Positions 1 through 11,318 of a DNA stretch of 64,000 bases are shown piece after piece (position 1 is the stretch's first letter; the number at the start of each line of letters is the position of its first letter). Origin of the DNA: Bradysia coprophila (lineage: Eukaryota > Arthropoda > Insecta > Diptera > Sciaridae). The stretch spans positions 1,732,986-1,796,985 of the forward strand of contig NW_023504022.1 of the NCBI RefSeq assembly GCF_014529535.1. The letters are read 5' to 3'. Made by a program: the position numbers and the translations under genes. The notes under the pieces were generated by a model. It saw only the letters and a list, made by a program, of their open reading frames with translations. It made no database searches and had not been told where the DNA came from.

Positions 1-497
1 CGAAATGATGTTTCTAGTTCTCTAGGGAACAACTCTACCAAACCATATTCATTTGTTTTCGTTAACAATAGGAAAACGCAGTTTAGAAACAAAAAAGCAA
101 ATGTAATAGATTTTCGTATAATTCTCTTATATTTCTAGTACAATTCATACTAGTTTACCCTGAAACAAAAGCACCATCCTTGTTCCCATAGCTGAATATT
201 TTACAAGTACCACAAGGCAAGTTATAATAAACTGGTCTTCTCACTCACATCATAACATGTTGAAAGAGAAGCAAATGCTTTGACAACTACCCCAAGACAA
301 GTTATACTAAACTGGTCTTCGGGTTTCTCGGTCTGATCGTAACACTCTAACACTCAGAAAATTTGCTGCCCAGTGGTGAAAATGTCAATCAGATCCATGT
401 CCTATTGCCTAAAATTATATCCGTTGTAACAGCTTAATTATCTAACTATTTTCTTTTTCATTTTTAAGAGAAATTCCATCACACATTTGAATGCGAA

Positions 498-1830
498 ATG
501 AGCGCAAAGCAAGCTAAACGAAAAAAGCTTTTTGGCAATCTCCAATCGTCTGATAATGGAACCAAAAATGATCATACTGCAGATGATACCAACGAAATAG
601 CTGGAAATAGTTTGTATGTCAGCGACAGTCGATGGTTGATCGCAACCGAATCAATTTACTATTTTTTTTTCTAGTGCGATCAACGGAACTGACTTTGAAT
701 CATTGTTTTCCATTCAGATCGTTATGGACAAGATTATGAGCTATCTTACTTACAAAGATGTCTACAAACTGTCACTAAGTTGTCGAGCATTAAGAGAACT
801 ATCGATCCTCGAATTGGAGCGTCGAAAGAATGGCTTGGCATCGAAATGTTTACTGTACCGATTGAATAACATTACAGAACCCTTTCTTCAACATCCTAAA
901 AGTGGTGCAAGAGCCGCAGTACACTTGGGAATTCATGTGGCTCAACAAAAGTTTTGCGAATTAATTAATCAATTGCACTTTCGTCCGAAAATTGCTTTTC
1001 TATTGACTGGTAATGTAAAAAGTCGTGAGCACCAAATGTGGTCGAGATGGTTCAAAAGGAAGTTGCCGCATGATTGTACCGTCTTGAATGTTCTATCCAA
1101 AACAGCCATTTGTGGCTCAATCGATAACCATGTGTATGAGGTCCATCACAATAAATTTGATGGTAATTGCGGACTAGCATATATCTTGCTCGGCACACAG
1201 CGCGGCAACCGTAGTATACACGTATTCAAAAGTTTGAAAGAACTCGTGACGCTGACGGATGCCGACGCTAGACGCAAAGATCCAGTAAAATGCATTTTGT
1301 ACTTTTCTCGATCGCACTCCCGCGCCCAATTATCCAAAATTCTTTCTGTGTGCAAGGAAAGAAACCACAACAACTGCGTTGCATTCGGTGGGCTCGTAAT
1401 GGATTCGTTAGCTTCATTTGACGATGATGCATACACATCTCAAATTCAGTGTGCCGGCTTGGTGTTTAGTGGGGCAGATTCGGAAGTAATGGCCGCCAGC
1501 ACCATCATCGAGGATATGACCGATGAGCAGATTCGAAATTCGATGATCAGTTTTCGTGACTCCATTCCATTCGACATAACCGATCCGACAAAGAACACGA
1601 TTTGTTTTCTTTTATCGTGCATTGAACATTCGCCGCACGTAAATTACAGCTCTGAGTACACGGCGTCGGAGAGTGATATTTTCCATACAATATTTCCGAG
1701 CAACATCCGAGTATTTGGATTTTCCGGACATGGTGAATTCGGACAAGTATCTGGTCTTTCGGAAGAGCAGAAGAAAGTCGCTTATCAATTTTCTTGTGTA
1801 ATTGTTCTAGTACAGTTTCCGATCAGATAA
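498..1830 (+). CDS. FBXO22: FBXO22-like F-box and FIST-domain protein
   Basis: Likely substrate-recognition subunit of an SCF (SKP1-CUL1-F-box) ubiquitin ligase. Exon 1 is 498-613 and exon 2 is 675-1830, joined across a 61-bp GT-AG intron (donor GTATGT at 614, acceptor TTTCTAG ending 674); together they encode 423 aa, close to the usual ~400 aa of FBXO22. An F-box lies near residues 47-85 (hydrophobic IVMDKIMSYL, then LSLSCRALREL). The rest resembles the FIST_N/FIST_C sensor-like region, ending with the Gly-rich VFGFSGHGEFGQ typical of the family C terminus. The start at 498 was chosen because the overlapping ATG at 491 stops after eight codons. Near the 3' end, 1747-1815 (69 bp, divisible by three) begins GTATCT and ends TACAG, so it could be an intron; spliced and unspliced forms both stay open to the stop at 1828. 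The family call rests on domain order and motifs, and orthology is likely. Confidence 0.82.
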
Positions 1831-1847
1831 GTCATCTTTGCTGTGAT

Positions 1848-2031
1848 CGATACTATCTCTAGCAAACAAACTCTCAGCTCTCTGTGTCGAATTCACACCT
1901 TATTTCTTTGTATTCTACAAACACTATTCTACACTTTGACTGACTACGCTGTACTGTACATGTAAATTCCAAAGGCTACTTGATCTTTCACCACCTTAAT
2001 AAAAGTAGTTTGGTTGCTAGAGAGGGTATTG
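1848..2031. mobile_element. hAT-like MITE in the FBXO22 3' UTR
   Basis: Short nonautonomous element with terminal inverted repeats of about 23 bp (left CGATACTATCTCTAGCAAAC; right end is the imperfect reverse complement, ...GAGAGGGTATTG). It is flanked by a 7-8 bp direct repeat, GCTGTGAT, at 1840-1847 and 2031-2038, so the target-site duplication size fits hAT transposons. It starts 17 bp after the FBXO22 stop codon. An AATAAA at 1998-2003 lies inside it and is the first poly(A) signal downstream of the stop. Similar end sequences without a partner end occur near 12658, 40783 and 49957. Confidence 0.75.
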
Positions 2032-2287
2032 CTGTGATGAATAATGTGGAAAACGACAGAAAGCAACAAAGGACGGTGATAGATGCCAGTAACATCGACG
2101 ATTGAAATTTGTATCTCGATACTTGCTTCTATTTAATTTTTTTTTAAATAGTATTACATGCCTCGATAGGGGTGCTTAATTTTACACATTTTGTCAAACT
2201 GACTGGATTTCATGGTGAAATAAATATTTTTTCTATAAAAAAAGTTTCGATTTCTCGAACTTTTCCCCTAGGTATAATCATTTTTCT

Positions 2288-2437
2288 CTATGGACGCGAT
2301 TTTTAAAAAAATTTTCTAGTGGTCACGAAAAATCGTCGAAGTTTGTATGGAAAAAAATTTTCCCCCATAGTAGGCCATACAAACTTCGGTGATTTTTCGT
2401 GACCACTAAAATTTTTTTTTTTAATCGTGTCCATACA
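2288..2437. repeat. Foldback hairpin, ~70-bp arms
   Basis: Two arms of about 70 bp are near-perfect reverse complements. The left arm contains TGGTCACGAAAAATCG and GAAGTTTGTATGG; the right arm contains CCATACAAACTTC and CGATTTTTCGTGACCAC in mirrored order (with one extra base pair difference). Outer parts (ATGGACGCGATT against AATCGTGTCCAT) also pair. No coding capacity; probably a palindromic MITE. Confidence 0.7.
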
Positions 2438-2780
2438 GAAAAATGTTCCATATACCAACACAATATTTTGTATGGTATGTAATTTCCAAATATCGACAAA
2501 AAAAATTTTCCATACAAGTAAGAATCACGCTAACTATACAGTGTTAGAAGAGAGTCGAAATTTTGACATCGAGAACAGTTAAATTAACTGGTTTTTCCCC
2601 TGTTTTTACGCTCTTTTAACACTGTAAAGAGTGATCACGGCGAGCGATTTCTGACCAGTTAATTTTAACTAATCAGTGGAACACACGTCGAAGTGAGAGG
2701 AATTACACAGAAATTTAAACTGGACTTACACGACCCACAGATCAGTTAAATTTGACGGAGTAGGAAAATATGCAGTTTTT

Positions 2781-3395
2781 AGGTCTTTTTTCTTCTAGAA
2801 AAAATACCCTATTATGGGCGCTTTGTCTGTCTGTCTGTCTGTTCAACAAATTTGGTAGTTGGTAGTTTTGGTAGTTGTGTTATTCGGTAGTTTGGAAGTT
2901 GGTAGTTGTGAACTGGATTGACATTCAAAATTGCAAAGCCACCATGAACATATCAACACCAGGCTAATTAACTCTAATGCTGGTAGTTCCTCATTTTCGA
3001 ATTGCAATGTTAACTGTGAGCTATCGGTTATCAGATAACAGATAATTATTATTTGCCTGGTGTTGATATGCTCATGGTGGCTTTGCAATTTTGAATGTCA
3101 ATCCAGCTCACAACTACAAAACTACCGACTACCAAATTTTCGATTTATAAATAGGCGAGCAGTTAGAATAACTTCGTCAGTCGGTCGAATAGTAAAAATC
3201 TCTGTCCTAGATATTACGTTTGGTAGTCAATTATAAACTTGGTAGTCAGCTACCAACTAACTACCACATTTTCGAATTGCAATGTTAACTGTGAGCTATC
3301 TGTTATCTGATAATAGTTGGTAGTTGGTAGTTCCAAACAGAAATTAGAAAAAAGACCTCACCAGGCTTTAGTCGGTCTATTCTTGTTCTTGCTTT
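2781..3395. mobile_element. GGTAGTT-rich element, copy 1
   Basis: Begins TTAGGTCTTTTTTC and ends with AAAAAAGACCTCACCAGGC followed by a CGGTCTATTCTTG tail. The same ends bound a second copy at 27142-28088. Just inside the left end is a (TCTG)n run. The interior is rich in GGTAGTT/AACTACC motifs, and contains a large inverted repeat (about 2906-2960 against 3060-3113, around CAAAGCCACCATGA) and a repeated block centred on TTAACTGTGAGCTATC (about 2995 and 3270). No open frame of note. Family unassigned; nonautonomous DNA transposon or foldback is the best guess. Confidence 0.6.
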
Positions 3396-3699
3396 CTTGC
3401 CAATAACTACGGATCGACAAACCCGATTTTCATATCAATTAATTATTTGGTTTCGTCTCGTCATTACCTTCCATTTTGACATATCACACACGATTTTTGA
3501 GTGAAAACATCCAAAAATATGCTTGAAAAACTAGTGAAAAACAGGCAAAACAAATAAAAACAAAAACACTTGACTCCAAACTTCTGTAGCTGTTTTGGAG
3601 CACTTCCTAAACAACGTAAAACTCGCATTTTATTATGTTGGGTCTCAAAACAGTCGCCTACACGTTGTTTTTCAAGCATATCTCTGGATATGTTGATTC

Positions 3700-5045
3700 G
3701 ATCTTTTTTTTATTTATTCAAATTTACAATTTATTTATTTATTTTCAATCGATAATTTACAGATAATATTATAATGAAAAAACTTCATTTAATTTTTCTG
3801 TTTCTGGCATTGTATTCAAAATACTGGTTGCATTCCCTCGTTGTAACGCGATAGATATCCGTTCTTTTAAATATTTACTGCTCCTTGGATCGCTTGTCAT
3901 TTCGTTCAGCATAGAAGCAAGTTTTTCAATCAATTTTTTGCATTCCTTACACCAAGGCCCCATCGTTTCTATAGCAATGGCCACGAAATGATAATTTGGG
4001 ATCATTTCTCTGTAAAGATATCTTTTCCGACGAGCAGCTTTTTCCGCTGCAGAACCTGCGACTCGCATTGTGGACTTGATATTTGACGGACAAAGTGTGT
4101 CGGTGCATGTTGCATCCCATAATAATGATTTTCCCTTGATGAATGCAGGGATGTTTAGAGTATTTACAGTTCGATAGATGATGTTATTAAACTCTCGATG
4201 CCTTGGATGTACGCCAGCGCACGTAAAGCATGAAAACCATAACTATCTGCCATTTCTCCACATTTGCATTTATGGCTTTCACAGATTTTTATCACAAGGC
4301 GTAAAGCTGCTGCAACTTTAAACGTCGAATTGTCCAAAAATGTCCCTAAATTCGGCGATGGATATGCTTGAAGCTAATTCGATTCGATTCTTTTTCTTGA
4401 AGAGCAAGGAACCTTGACTTGTTTTCATTTTGGAAAGTGTTGATTCTGTTTGTATTCAGTTCGTCCCATTTCTTTTGGATCGGTAGATGTTGTGTTAATG
4501 GAATTTCAGCATTTGATTGTCTCCAAGCAGAGATAGCATCTTCTACACAGCTTATTTCAAAATCGTCACTGTCTATTGATAAGATTGATTTGACGACTTG
4601 CAACACGCTGAAAGTTGACGCTAGGAAAGCTGACAAACATATATCTTTGATGCGTCTTAAACCGAGACCACCTTTTGAGACTGGCAGTGTCAATTGTGTC
4701 CATTGTATTTAAATTCCAATTCAACATTGACTCAATGCAGCTTTTTAAATGTTCGTCCATTTCATTTATAATGTAGTTGAAGGACCATATCGGTGATGTT
4801 CTTAGAAATTATACCAATTTGGGCATTTGTTTTTAGCAAAAAATATGCAACGTGCATGTTTAGATTTGGCCGTTTTTCGAAAGTATTCTTTAATAGTTCG
4901 AGCTTTTTGGCTGCCATGCATCGAAAACTTTCCAAGGTTACAGCAGACCCAAGCAACGTAAAATTTTCACTTGAGATAACCTTAATTCCTGGTGCAATTT
5001 TGTTAAAAGCGTCGAAAATTGTGTGCGATACATCAAATGAAAGGT
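3700..5045 (-). pseudogene. Decayed non-LTR retrotransposon, RT C-terminal region
   Basis: Reading right to left, frame-shifted fragments reproduce the C-terminal half of a LINE reverse transcriptase. They are, in order: DAFNKIAPGIKV then TLLGSAVT (about 5040-4930); AAKKLELLKNTF and a HVAYFLLKTNA segment (4920-4800); LPVSKGGLGLRRIKD with AFLAS (4690-4610); KSLLWDATCTDTLCPSN (about 4140-4090); and VAGSAAEKAARRK, IETMGPW, DPRSS and ISIALQRGNA (4068-3800). These motifs and their order are familiar from insect and marine non-LTR elements. Several frameshifts and the absence of the catalytic FADD region and endonuclease mark it as a 5'-truncated dead copy. An AT-rich (TTTA)n tract at 3700-3745 is probably its 3' tail. 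Confidence 0.8.
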
Positions 5046-5420
5046 ATTGACGAGACGAAATAAAATTTTAAATTTTGAGGAAAATTGGGTTTTGTACATA
5101 CAACAGTAGCTATTGGCGATACAGCAAGCCAAACTGCATACGTTCCTACTTTTCCTGTTTTCCCGCACCTCCCTCAGGTTCTGCCTCTCCGTGAACACTC
5201 TTTTCTTAAAAGTTTGTCGTAACTTACCACCTTTCGATTATTAGAGCTCTCACTTCAACTGAGCACTAAGCAACTGTACATCCAAAATGGAATCACATCA
5301 GTCGAATTGACCCAACGATATGCTAGCGAAATTGTGACATTTTCGGTGGGTGGCGAAAGTGTTTTGAGTTGTACAGTCTAAAGACGAGAACGCAGTAGGA
5401 CTAAAAAACATAATTTTTAT

Positions 5421-8400
5421 TCATTCAGTGTTCACATGCAACGCATAATAAATATCGTCAGAAGTAACATTCAACATAATTTTTTGATGAATGGAAGCGT
5501 TAGAATGCTCACAAATAAGCAGTCGTGACGAGCCCAATCGACATGACAACCGTAAAGCAATTCCTACAGAAAAGAAATTAAGAGTTATCACCAAACATAC
5601 TCCGCAATTGTGTGAGTTTTCACACTGACCTGGCTCAGGTACACTGGCACCATTAAGCGCACAAATCGACTCTAATTGCTGATACACCTGGCACAGTACA
5701 GTCTCATCAACGCCGGTTCGTATCACCTAAACGATAGCGCCGTAATTTTTATAATTCATCGTTGGCAAATCGCTTTTAATCTAACTTGATGCACAACATA
5801 ATTATAGCAACCTACCTCTGCTTCAACAGCCTGCAGAAACAATTTCTCATATTTCGAACATCCTTTGATGGCAAGCACTTTAGGATTGGTAATCATTTCA
5901 TTGAAAGCCTTCTGAACGTGCAACATTGAAACCATGACCCGTTTCCCGCTACAGTCAGTCTCTGCAATTTCTGTAGCTCGACGACAAATGTCCAGTGCAC
6001 GTCTACAATCACCTGATATCGACGCAACTTTTCTGAATTATGAAAAAACGGAATCCATTCGAGTCACGAACCGAGCACACCAAACTCTTAACAACAAATC
6101 TCACCTGGCAACCAATTGAACTGCATCGTTCTCGAAAATGTTCGTACCGGTCAATCGTGCCTGCACAACTTCTTGTAACTGTTTGTGTGTGTACGGTTGG
6201 AAGGTGAGCCGAGTCAAGCCCAGTCGTGACGTTACACGTCCCATCAGTAACCGTTCCGGTAGATCCATCGTATTGGCAATCGTTACGACGACCAATCGAG
6301 CAGCTTTTCTCGCCGGCCAATCCAACAAATTGTAGATGACATCTTGCCGTCGATTGCACAGTATGTCCAGCTCGTCTACCAACAGAACGGTGGTTTTACG
6401 ATGCAAGTTCGGAGTGGTAAACCGTTTGTCGAGCAACGAATGTGCCTGTTCGCTGGTCACTTTCGTTCCAGTCAATTGTTGATAGATCTGTACGTACGCT
6501 TGTCTTGGCTCGGTCAGTCGCATTCCGTTGATTTCGATGAACTCGAACTGGGGGATTTTCTTCTGCTTCGCCTGGAGTTGTAATGTTCTGATAACCTCGG
6601 TGATGGTTGCTGTTTTTCCCGTTCCAGGCACGCCGCTGACGTACATGCAACTAAAATTGAAAAGTCAAGTAAAGAACAATTCGGTGTCCGAAGGGAATGA
6701 TGTGTGTGTACATACCCACCGCTTTCGTCCAAAATTTTGCCCTCGATGAATTTGTACGCGTCACGGAATTCATTTTCGCGGCACGGTAGAGTTTTCGGTA
6801 CGGCTGACACATGCAGTGATTCCTTCGCCAGCTGAACGTCAGACCGATCTCTACGAATCGGATTTTTTCGCTCACCAATAACTGGTTCCACTGCACTGAT
6901 CCGTGTCGATGGCGTACGTTTTGGTGTCTTACTGGGAGTTTTGCTCGGCGTCTTTTTCGGCGTTTTACGCGTTCTTTTCGGTGGAGTTTCCATTGTGTCA
7001 TCCAGCGATTCGTCAATCGATCTTGGTGACTCGTCGTGGTCATTGAGGTCGAGGGATCTACTGGATTGTGCGTTTCGATTTTGTGATTTTTTGGGGGTCA
7101 TTTTCGGTGTTCTCGTCGGCGTCTGCTTAATCGCCTTGCTAGCACTTTTCGGCGTTTTTAGTGGCTGTTTTTCAGGCGTTCCAAAATTTGAGTCTTCAAG
7201 CCACATAAAACTGGTGTCGAGTGGGGATTCGGCAAGGTTTGTCTGGTGAATAGACGAACGTCTCTTGGATCGTCTCAGCGGAGATTTTTTGGGAGATGGT
7301 GATGCAATAACATTTTCTCCTGTAGTGGGCGATGTAACGGTGTCTCGCGAATTTAATGCAAATGATATGCTTCGTCGAGGACTCGCGATTGCTGTGAAAG
7401 AAGGAGAATAATGATTGAACTAATGGTGAAAGTAAAGCAAAAGGTAATCCACCCACTGCGACTAAGACGAATGGTAAACGGTTTCAAAATGCTTTTCGGC
7501 GTGCCAGTTAGCTGGTTCTCTTGATTCGGCGTTCCGTACTGATCCCCAATTCGTTTCGGTGTTTTGGTCGGTGTATACGAAAGGGATTTCGGCGATCCAG
7601 ATTGTAATCGACGCTTTGTTGCTGATTGTCTCTTCGATAAATTGTCCAGTTCGTTGTTGTTGTACTGGATGGCTTTAAGCGGGGTATTGGATGAGTTTCT
7701 CTTCGACACATCTTCCTTTCGCGTAACCTTAATCGTCATCTTCAGCTCATCTTTCTTCCGATGTGGGGTCACCACAATCGATCCCATCATGTCAGCGCCA
7801 GCATCATTCAGACTAGAATTCAAATTTCGTCTCGCTCCGAACGAAATGTTATGACTCGCTGGCGATTTGTACGCCTTAGTCGACGTCGTGTCATCCAGCT
7901 CTGAATCGGATGCGGAAACATTTTCAATTTCCTGTTCACACAGCTTCGACACTTTTTGGATGGAATTTTGGTTGACAATTTTAATTGGTGAAACGGTCAA
8001 CTTTGACGGTGTTTCAGCATGTTGATCGTCAATGGCGACCAGCGACAGTATCCCGTTTCGCTTCACAATTTTGTAGCGGCATATGTAAACGTGTCGCTTG
8101 TTTCGTATATTCAAACTGGTCATCGCATCTGCTACGCTCTGGCTCGGTACCGAAAACATAACTTTGCAATAACCACGCACCGAATTTAATGGCAACGAGA
8201 ATGGAATATCGACCGGGGCATATATAACTTCACGACTGGAATCTAGATCCTGCACGTCGTTCGCCAGATCATCGGATAGCGATTGTGGCCTGAATGTAAA
8301 GATTGGTTAGTTGCGTGATAATGTATCCAGCTGCTGGCACACTTTACCGTCTGTACGACTCGACAACAGCCTGATATTTGTAGTCAAAAGCTAATGGATC

Positions 8401-8915
8401 GAGGACTTCGTATAAATGTGTAATTTTGACGATTTCCAGCTGCTTTGCATTCGGTTGGTCGGGATTGGAAACATACACAAAGTCACCGATCGTCAACACG
8501 AACTCATTTACAATGCATTTTCTGCAACAGCAAAAGAAACATACGCAAAAATTTATCAACAATTTCCACAGCTGGATCTAAGTCACTGTACTGAGCGCGG
8601 TGTATGAAATAGCACTCTACACTACAGTCGAATATGAAACAATAAAAAAGAATTTAATAAAAATGCAGCAGTATTTGGTCGGTCGGATGTGCGCGTTGAT
8701 GTTGTGTATTTATACGTAACATTACGAATTTAGATTGCCCGACCGACTAATACCATGACAGACGTGAAATACAAAATAAAAATGAGCCCAAAGACTAAAC
8801 ACGATTTTATTCAATTTGAATTCCTTTACCTGTAGCAATCAACACCATTATCGTTCTCAATTTTTTCACCAATCCAGGTCACAAAATTGCTATCATCAGT
8901 TACTTTTCGCGGCAT
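5421..8915 (-). CDS. Orc1: Origin recognition complex subunit 1
   Basis: Largest ORC subunit, the BAH-domain AAA+ ATPase that marks replication origins and helps load MCM2-7. Exons on the minus strand: 8915-8830, 8521-8348, 8289-7457, 7391-6716, 6650-6105, 6032-5816, 5726-5630, 5563-5421. All introns are GT-AG, all phases agree, and the product is 923 aa, within the usual range for insect ORC1. Residues 1-~150 form the BAH domain ([19 protein letters not shown]). A basic linker (~150-540) follows, with many TPK/TPS sites suitable for CDK control. The ATPase core has Walker A GVPGTGKT (596-603), Walker B VLLVDELD (678-685) and the sensor-1 IANTMD region. The winged-helix end reads [12 protein letters not shown] ... 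[12 protein letters not shown], typical of ORC1. A poly(A) signal AATAAA (5422-5417) overlaps the TGA stop. Intron 1 is 308 bp; all others are 58-89 bp. Confidence 0.97.
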
Positions 8916-10286
8916 TATGTTAGCGTGAAGGTTTTTCAATTAAAAGAAACGCAAACAAATTACACTTTAAAAACGATTTTGATAAAATTCTTCGAACATC
9001 AAAGGACATGGAATAAATTTACATTTAAATCGAAAAATGAAATTGACAGATTTATGTTTTGGCGCTCAAATGTTTAGAGATTAGACGATGGCCGTTACAA
9101 TGAGAGATAATATTTTGCTGTAGTCGGGGGCACGAAGGTTTTCGTAATTTAGGTCCTCAACATGAAAAGTTGTACACGCATCTGTTGTGGACGGTTTATT
9201 TTAGGCCTAAAATTGATAAGTAAATAAGTATTAAATTTTAATATTACACAAAATGTGTTTTTCCAGTTTAGAGGCTGTAGAGGCACAACAGTTTTCCACT
9301 ACTCCAATCTTTGTGCTCTATTTTCTTGTAAAATAACTTCACTCTAGCGAAATGTCATTGTAGTGAAGTTGGTTAAAAAAATAGATCGATGCTGACAGCA
9401 GTAATTTCGTGACAAAATGTACTAGAAATGAAATAAAATTGGTTTGCATCGCCGTGAAAGATGTCAAAATTCAATTTGTCGACAATAATTTTTTTGGTTA
9501 TGGCTCTATGGATCTTAGACGTATTATATAGACTGGAAATTACGTAAAAATTGTGCATCTGACATCAAATCATGGCCCTACGTTAGTGAAGGGCCGTGAC
9601 GCAAGTCCGTTCACACTGAAAAATTTGACGAAATTTTTTTTTTCGTAGGACTGAGGAACATATATACACAACTTTTTTTAACTTTTTCCCCTCCGCTCCT
9701 ACTTCCCCCCACTTATTTTATTCGTAATCTACTAGGCGTCCATACGAGTTCAACGAGCTATCACACGCCTCATAAGGTTAAGATTTGGCCGAGATATTAA
9801 ATTTCAAAACTTGAAAATTTGTAGAAATTTGCATGAAGAAATGGATTTTCATACATTTTGAAATTGATGCATTTTACCAACCTTTGTCACTTTGTCCCTT
9901 TGTCACTTTGTTACAACGAAACTTTTGAATTTACCGATGGATTCGGCTGAAATTTTCAGGATATGTCAAGGACGTAATTCTAAGAAACTAATTTGAAGGA
10001 ATTTTCATAAAAGCTTATAATTTCGGAGCTATGAGCGTTTTAAGCTATTAAACTATAGGACCCATAACTCTAGTCCACACGTGTTTGATGGTTTTCTCCA
10101 AGAATCGATCATTTGGGAGCTATGAGTATTTTAAGTGCGAGCTATGTCAGCCACAACTCGGAAAATATGGCACATAGAAACCTCGTCGTATAAAAGAAAA
10201 AGACAAAGTTATAGAGTTTTAGATTATAGTCGATGCGTGTTTCGTGGTTTCCCTAAAAAGTCCCTTATCTTGGAGGGGCGTTTTAA
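8916..10286. other. Intergenic, no gene seen
   Basis: Upstream of ORC1. No coding exon is supported. Around 9270-9420 is a dispersed repeat segment (CTTCACTCTAGCGAAATGTC, then TAATTTCGTGACAAAATGTACTAG split across the segment) whose relative near 22730-23260 is interrupted by a palindrome. Around 9590-9800 is a segment (GTGACGCAAGTCC; CGAGTTCAACGAGCTATCA) that reappears in reverse orientation near 34690-34810. Confidence 0.5.
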
Positions 10287-10461
10287 GTGCGTAAAATTTT
10301 TGAATTTCGACAAATTTTCGATTTTCATCAACTTATTGATTTTCGTCAAATTTGCAATTTTTGGTAAATTTTTAAATTTCGTCAAATTATCGAATTTCGT
10401 AAAATTTTTAATTTTCGTCAAATTTTTGAATTTAGTAAAATTTTCGATTTTCGTCAAATGA
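10287..10461. repeat. Degenerate 18-bp AT-rich tandem repeat
   Basis: About nine imperfect copies of an 18-bp unit resembling AATTTTTGAATTTCGTCA. The period keeps frames open on both strands (a KFLNFVKF-like peptide one way, KFKNLTKI-like the other), but the composition is low-complexity and there is no start or splice context. Treated as a minisatellite, not a gene. Confidence 0.8.
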
Positions 10462-10591
10462 ACACTGGAAGGTTGAGATGAAAGAGAAAGTCATATAGTT
10501 TTCTAAGAAGAATATTTTCGTTCAAACTGCACAATATGGTTGTCTATTTTCTGCGACCAAATTCTAAAAAATCACAACTTACAAAAGAGCT

Positions 10592-11318
10592 GATATCGCC
10601 CAAAACCACTTACAGTGGAGGTGTGACGCAAGTCCTGTTATCCACTTACAAAAAGATTTGTGTCACAAATGGCAGCTGATGAGGAAAGCACGCGAAAGTT
10701 TAATCAACAAAAATTTTACCCGAAAAATTTTAGAAAGAAAATTATAACAAAAAAAATTGCGTCATAAGTTGAAGATGTTGAGGGAGGAAAATTTTTAAAA
10801 TTGTGAAATATATTGCTTTAAAGAATGGAATTCAAACGGAAGAAAGCCGAATCATCTGCCACTTGTTGACGCACATTTTTTTTGTTATAATTTTCTTTCT
10901 AAAATTTTTCGGGTAAAATTTTTGTTGATTAAACTTTCGCGTGCTTTCCTCATCAGCTGCCATTTGTGACGCATATCTTTTTTCGTGTCGAATCTGTAAG
11001 CGTCAACTACACCGATATCAGTTCTTTTGTAAGCGGATAACAGGACTTGCGTCACACCGGCGTGGGGTAATTTGGCACACGGTGCAAAAATAATGGAATT
11101 TTCAACTGCGTAAAAGGTGAACTCGCACACAATTTTGCTTCACTAAAATTTCGTAAAAGGAATAATTAAGTTGATGGCAGAGCTAACAAACATTTATAGC
11201 ATTAAATTTGCGTGTGCGAGATTGCAAAAAATGGACTTTAAGAATGTTATATTTTTGCTTCGTGTGCCAGATTACCCGATACCGTCACACCTCCACTGTA
11301 AGTGGTTTTGGGCGATAC
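10592..11318. mobile_element. Foldback element of the GCGTCA family
   Basis: Long inverted repeat. The left arm starts ATCGCCCAAAACCACTTACA, followed by GTGGAGGTGTGACGCAAGTC. The right arm carries the complement in two pieces: 10968-11058 and 11284-11318, split by a later 225-bp insertion. Inner arms (AGTTTAATCAACAAAAATTT and complement at about 10920-10940) also match. Related foldbacks occur at 33485-33814 and 42540-44200 (shared GTGACGCAAGTCC ends, GATATCGCT and a GTACGCAAAA or similar inner block), and a more distant one at 18815-19225. Confidence 0.75.
11059..11283. mobile_element. MITE, GGYGTMGGGKAAT termini, 8-bp TSD
   Basis: Element inserted in the right arm of the surrounding foldback. 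Ends are GGCGTGGGGTAATTTGGCAC and the mirrored GTGTGCCAGATTACCCGATA + CC. A perfect 8-bp target duplication GTCACACC lies at 11051-11058 and 11284-11291. An inner pair, ACTCGCACAC and GTGTGCGAGAT, extends the inverted repeat. A second family member sits at 50815-50958, also with a perfect 8-bp duplication, so hAT-type transposition is likely. Confidence 0.85.

Noticed and set aside
3464..3755. Opposing short frames upstream of the LINE tail
   Set aside because: Mutually antisense, with no domain and no start or splice context; sequence partly low-complexity.
6514..7249. Long plus-strand frames opposite ORC1 (for example 6941-7249)
   Set aside because: Antisense shadows of the ORC1 coding exons.
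10135..10461. Open frames on both strands over the AT-rich 18-bp repeat
   Set aside because: Low-complexity sequence with period divisible by three keeps any frame open; no gene signal.
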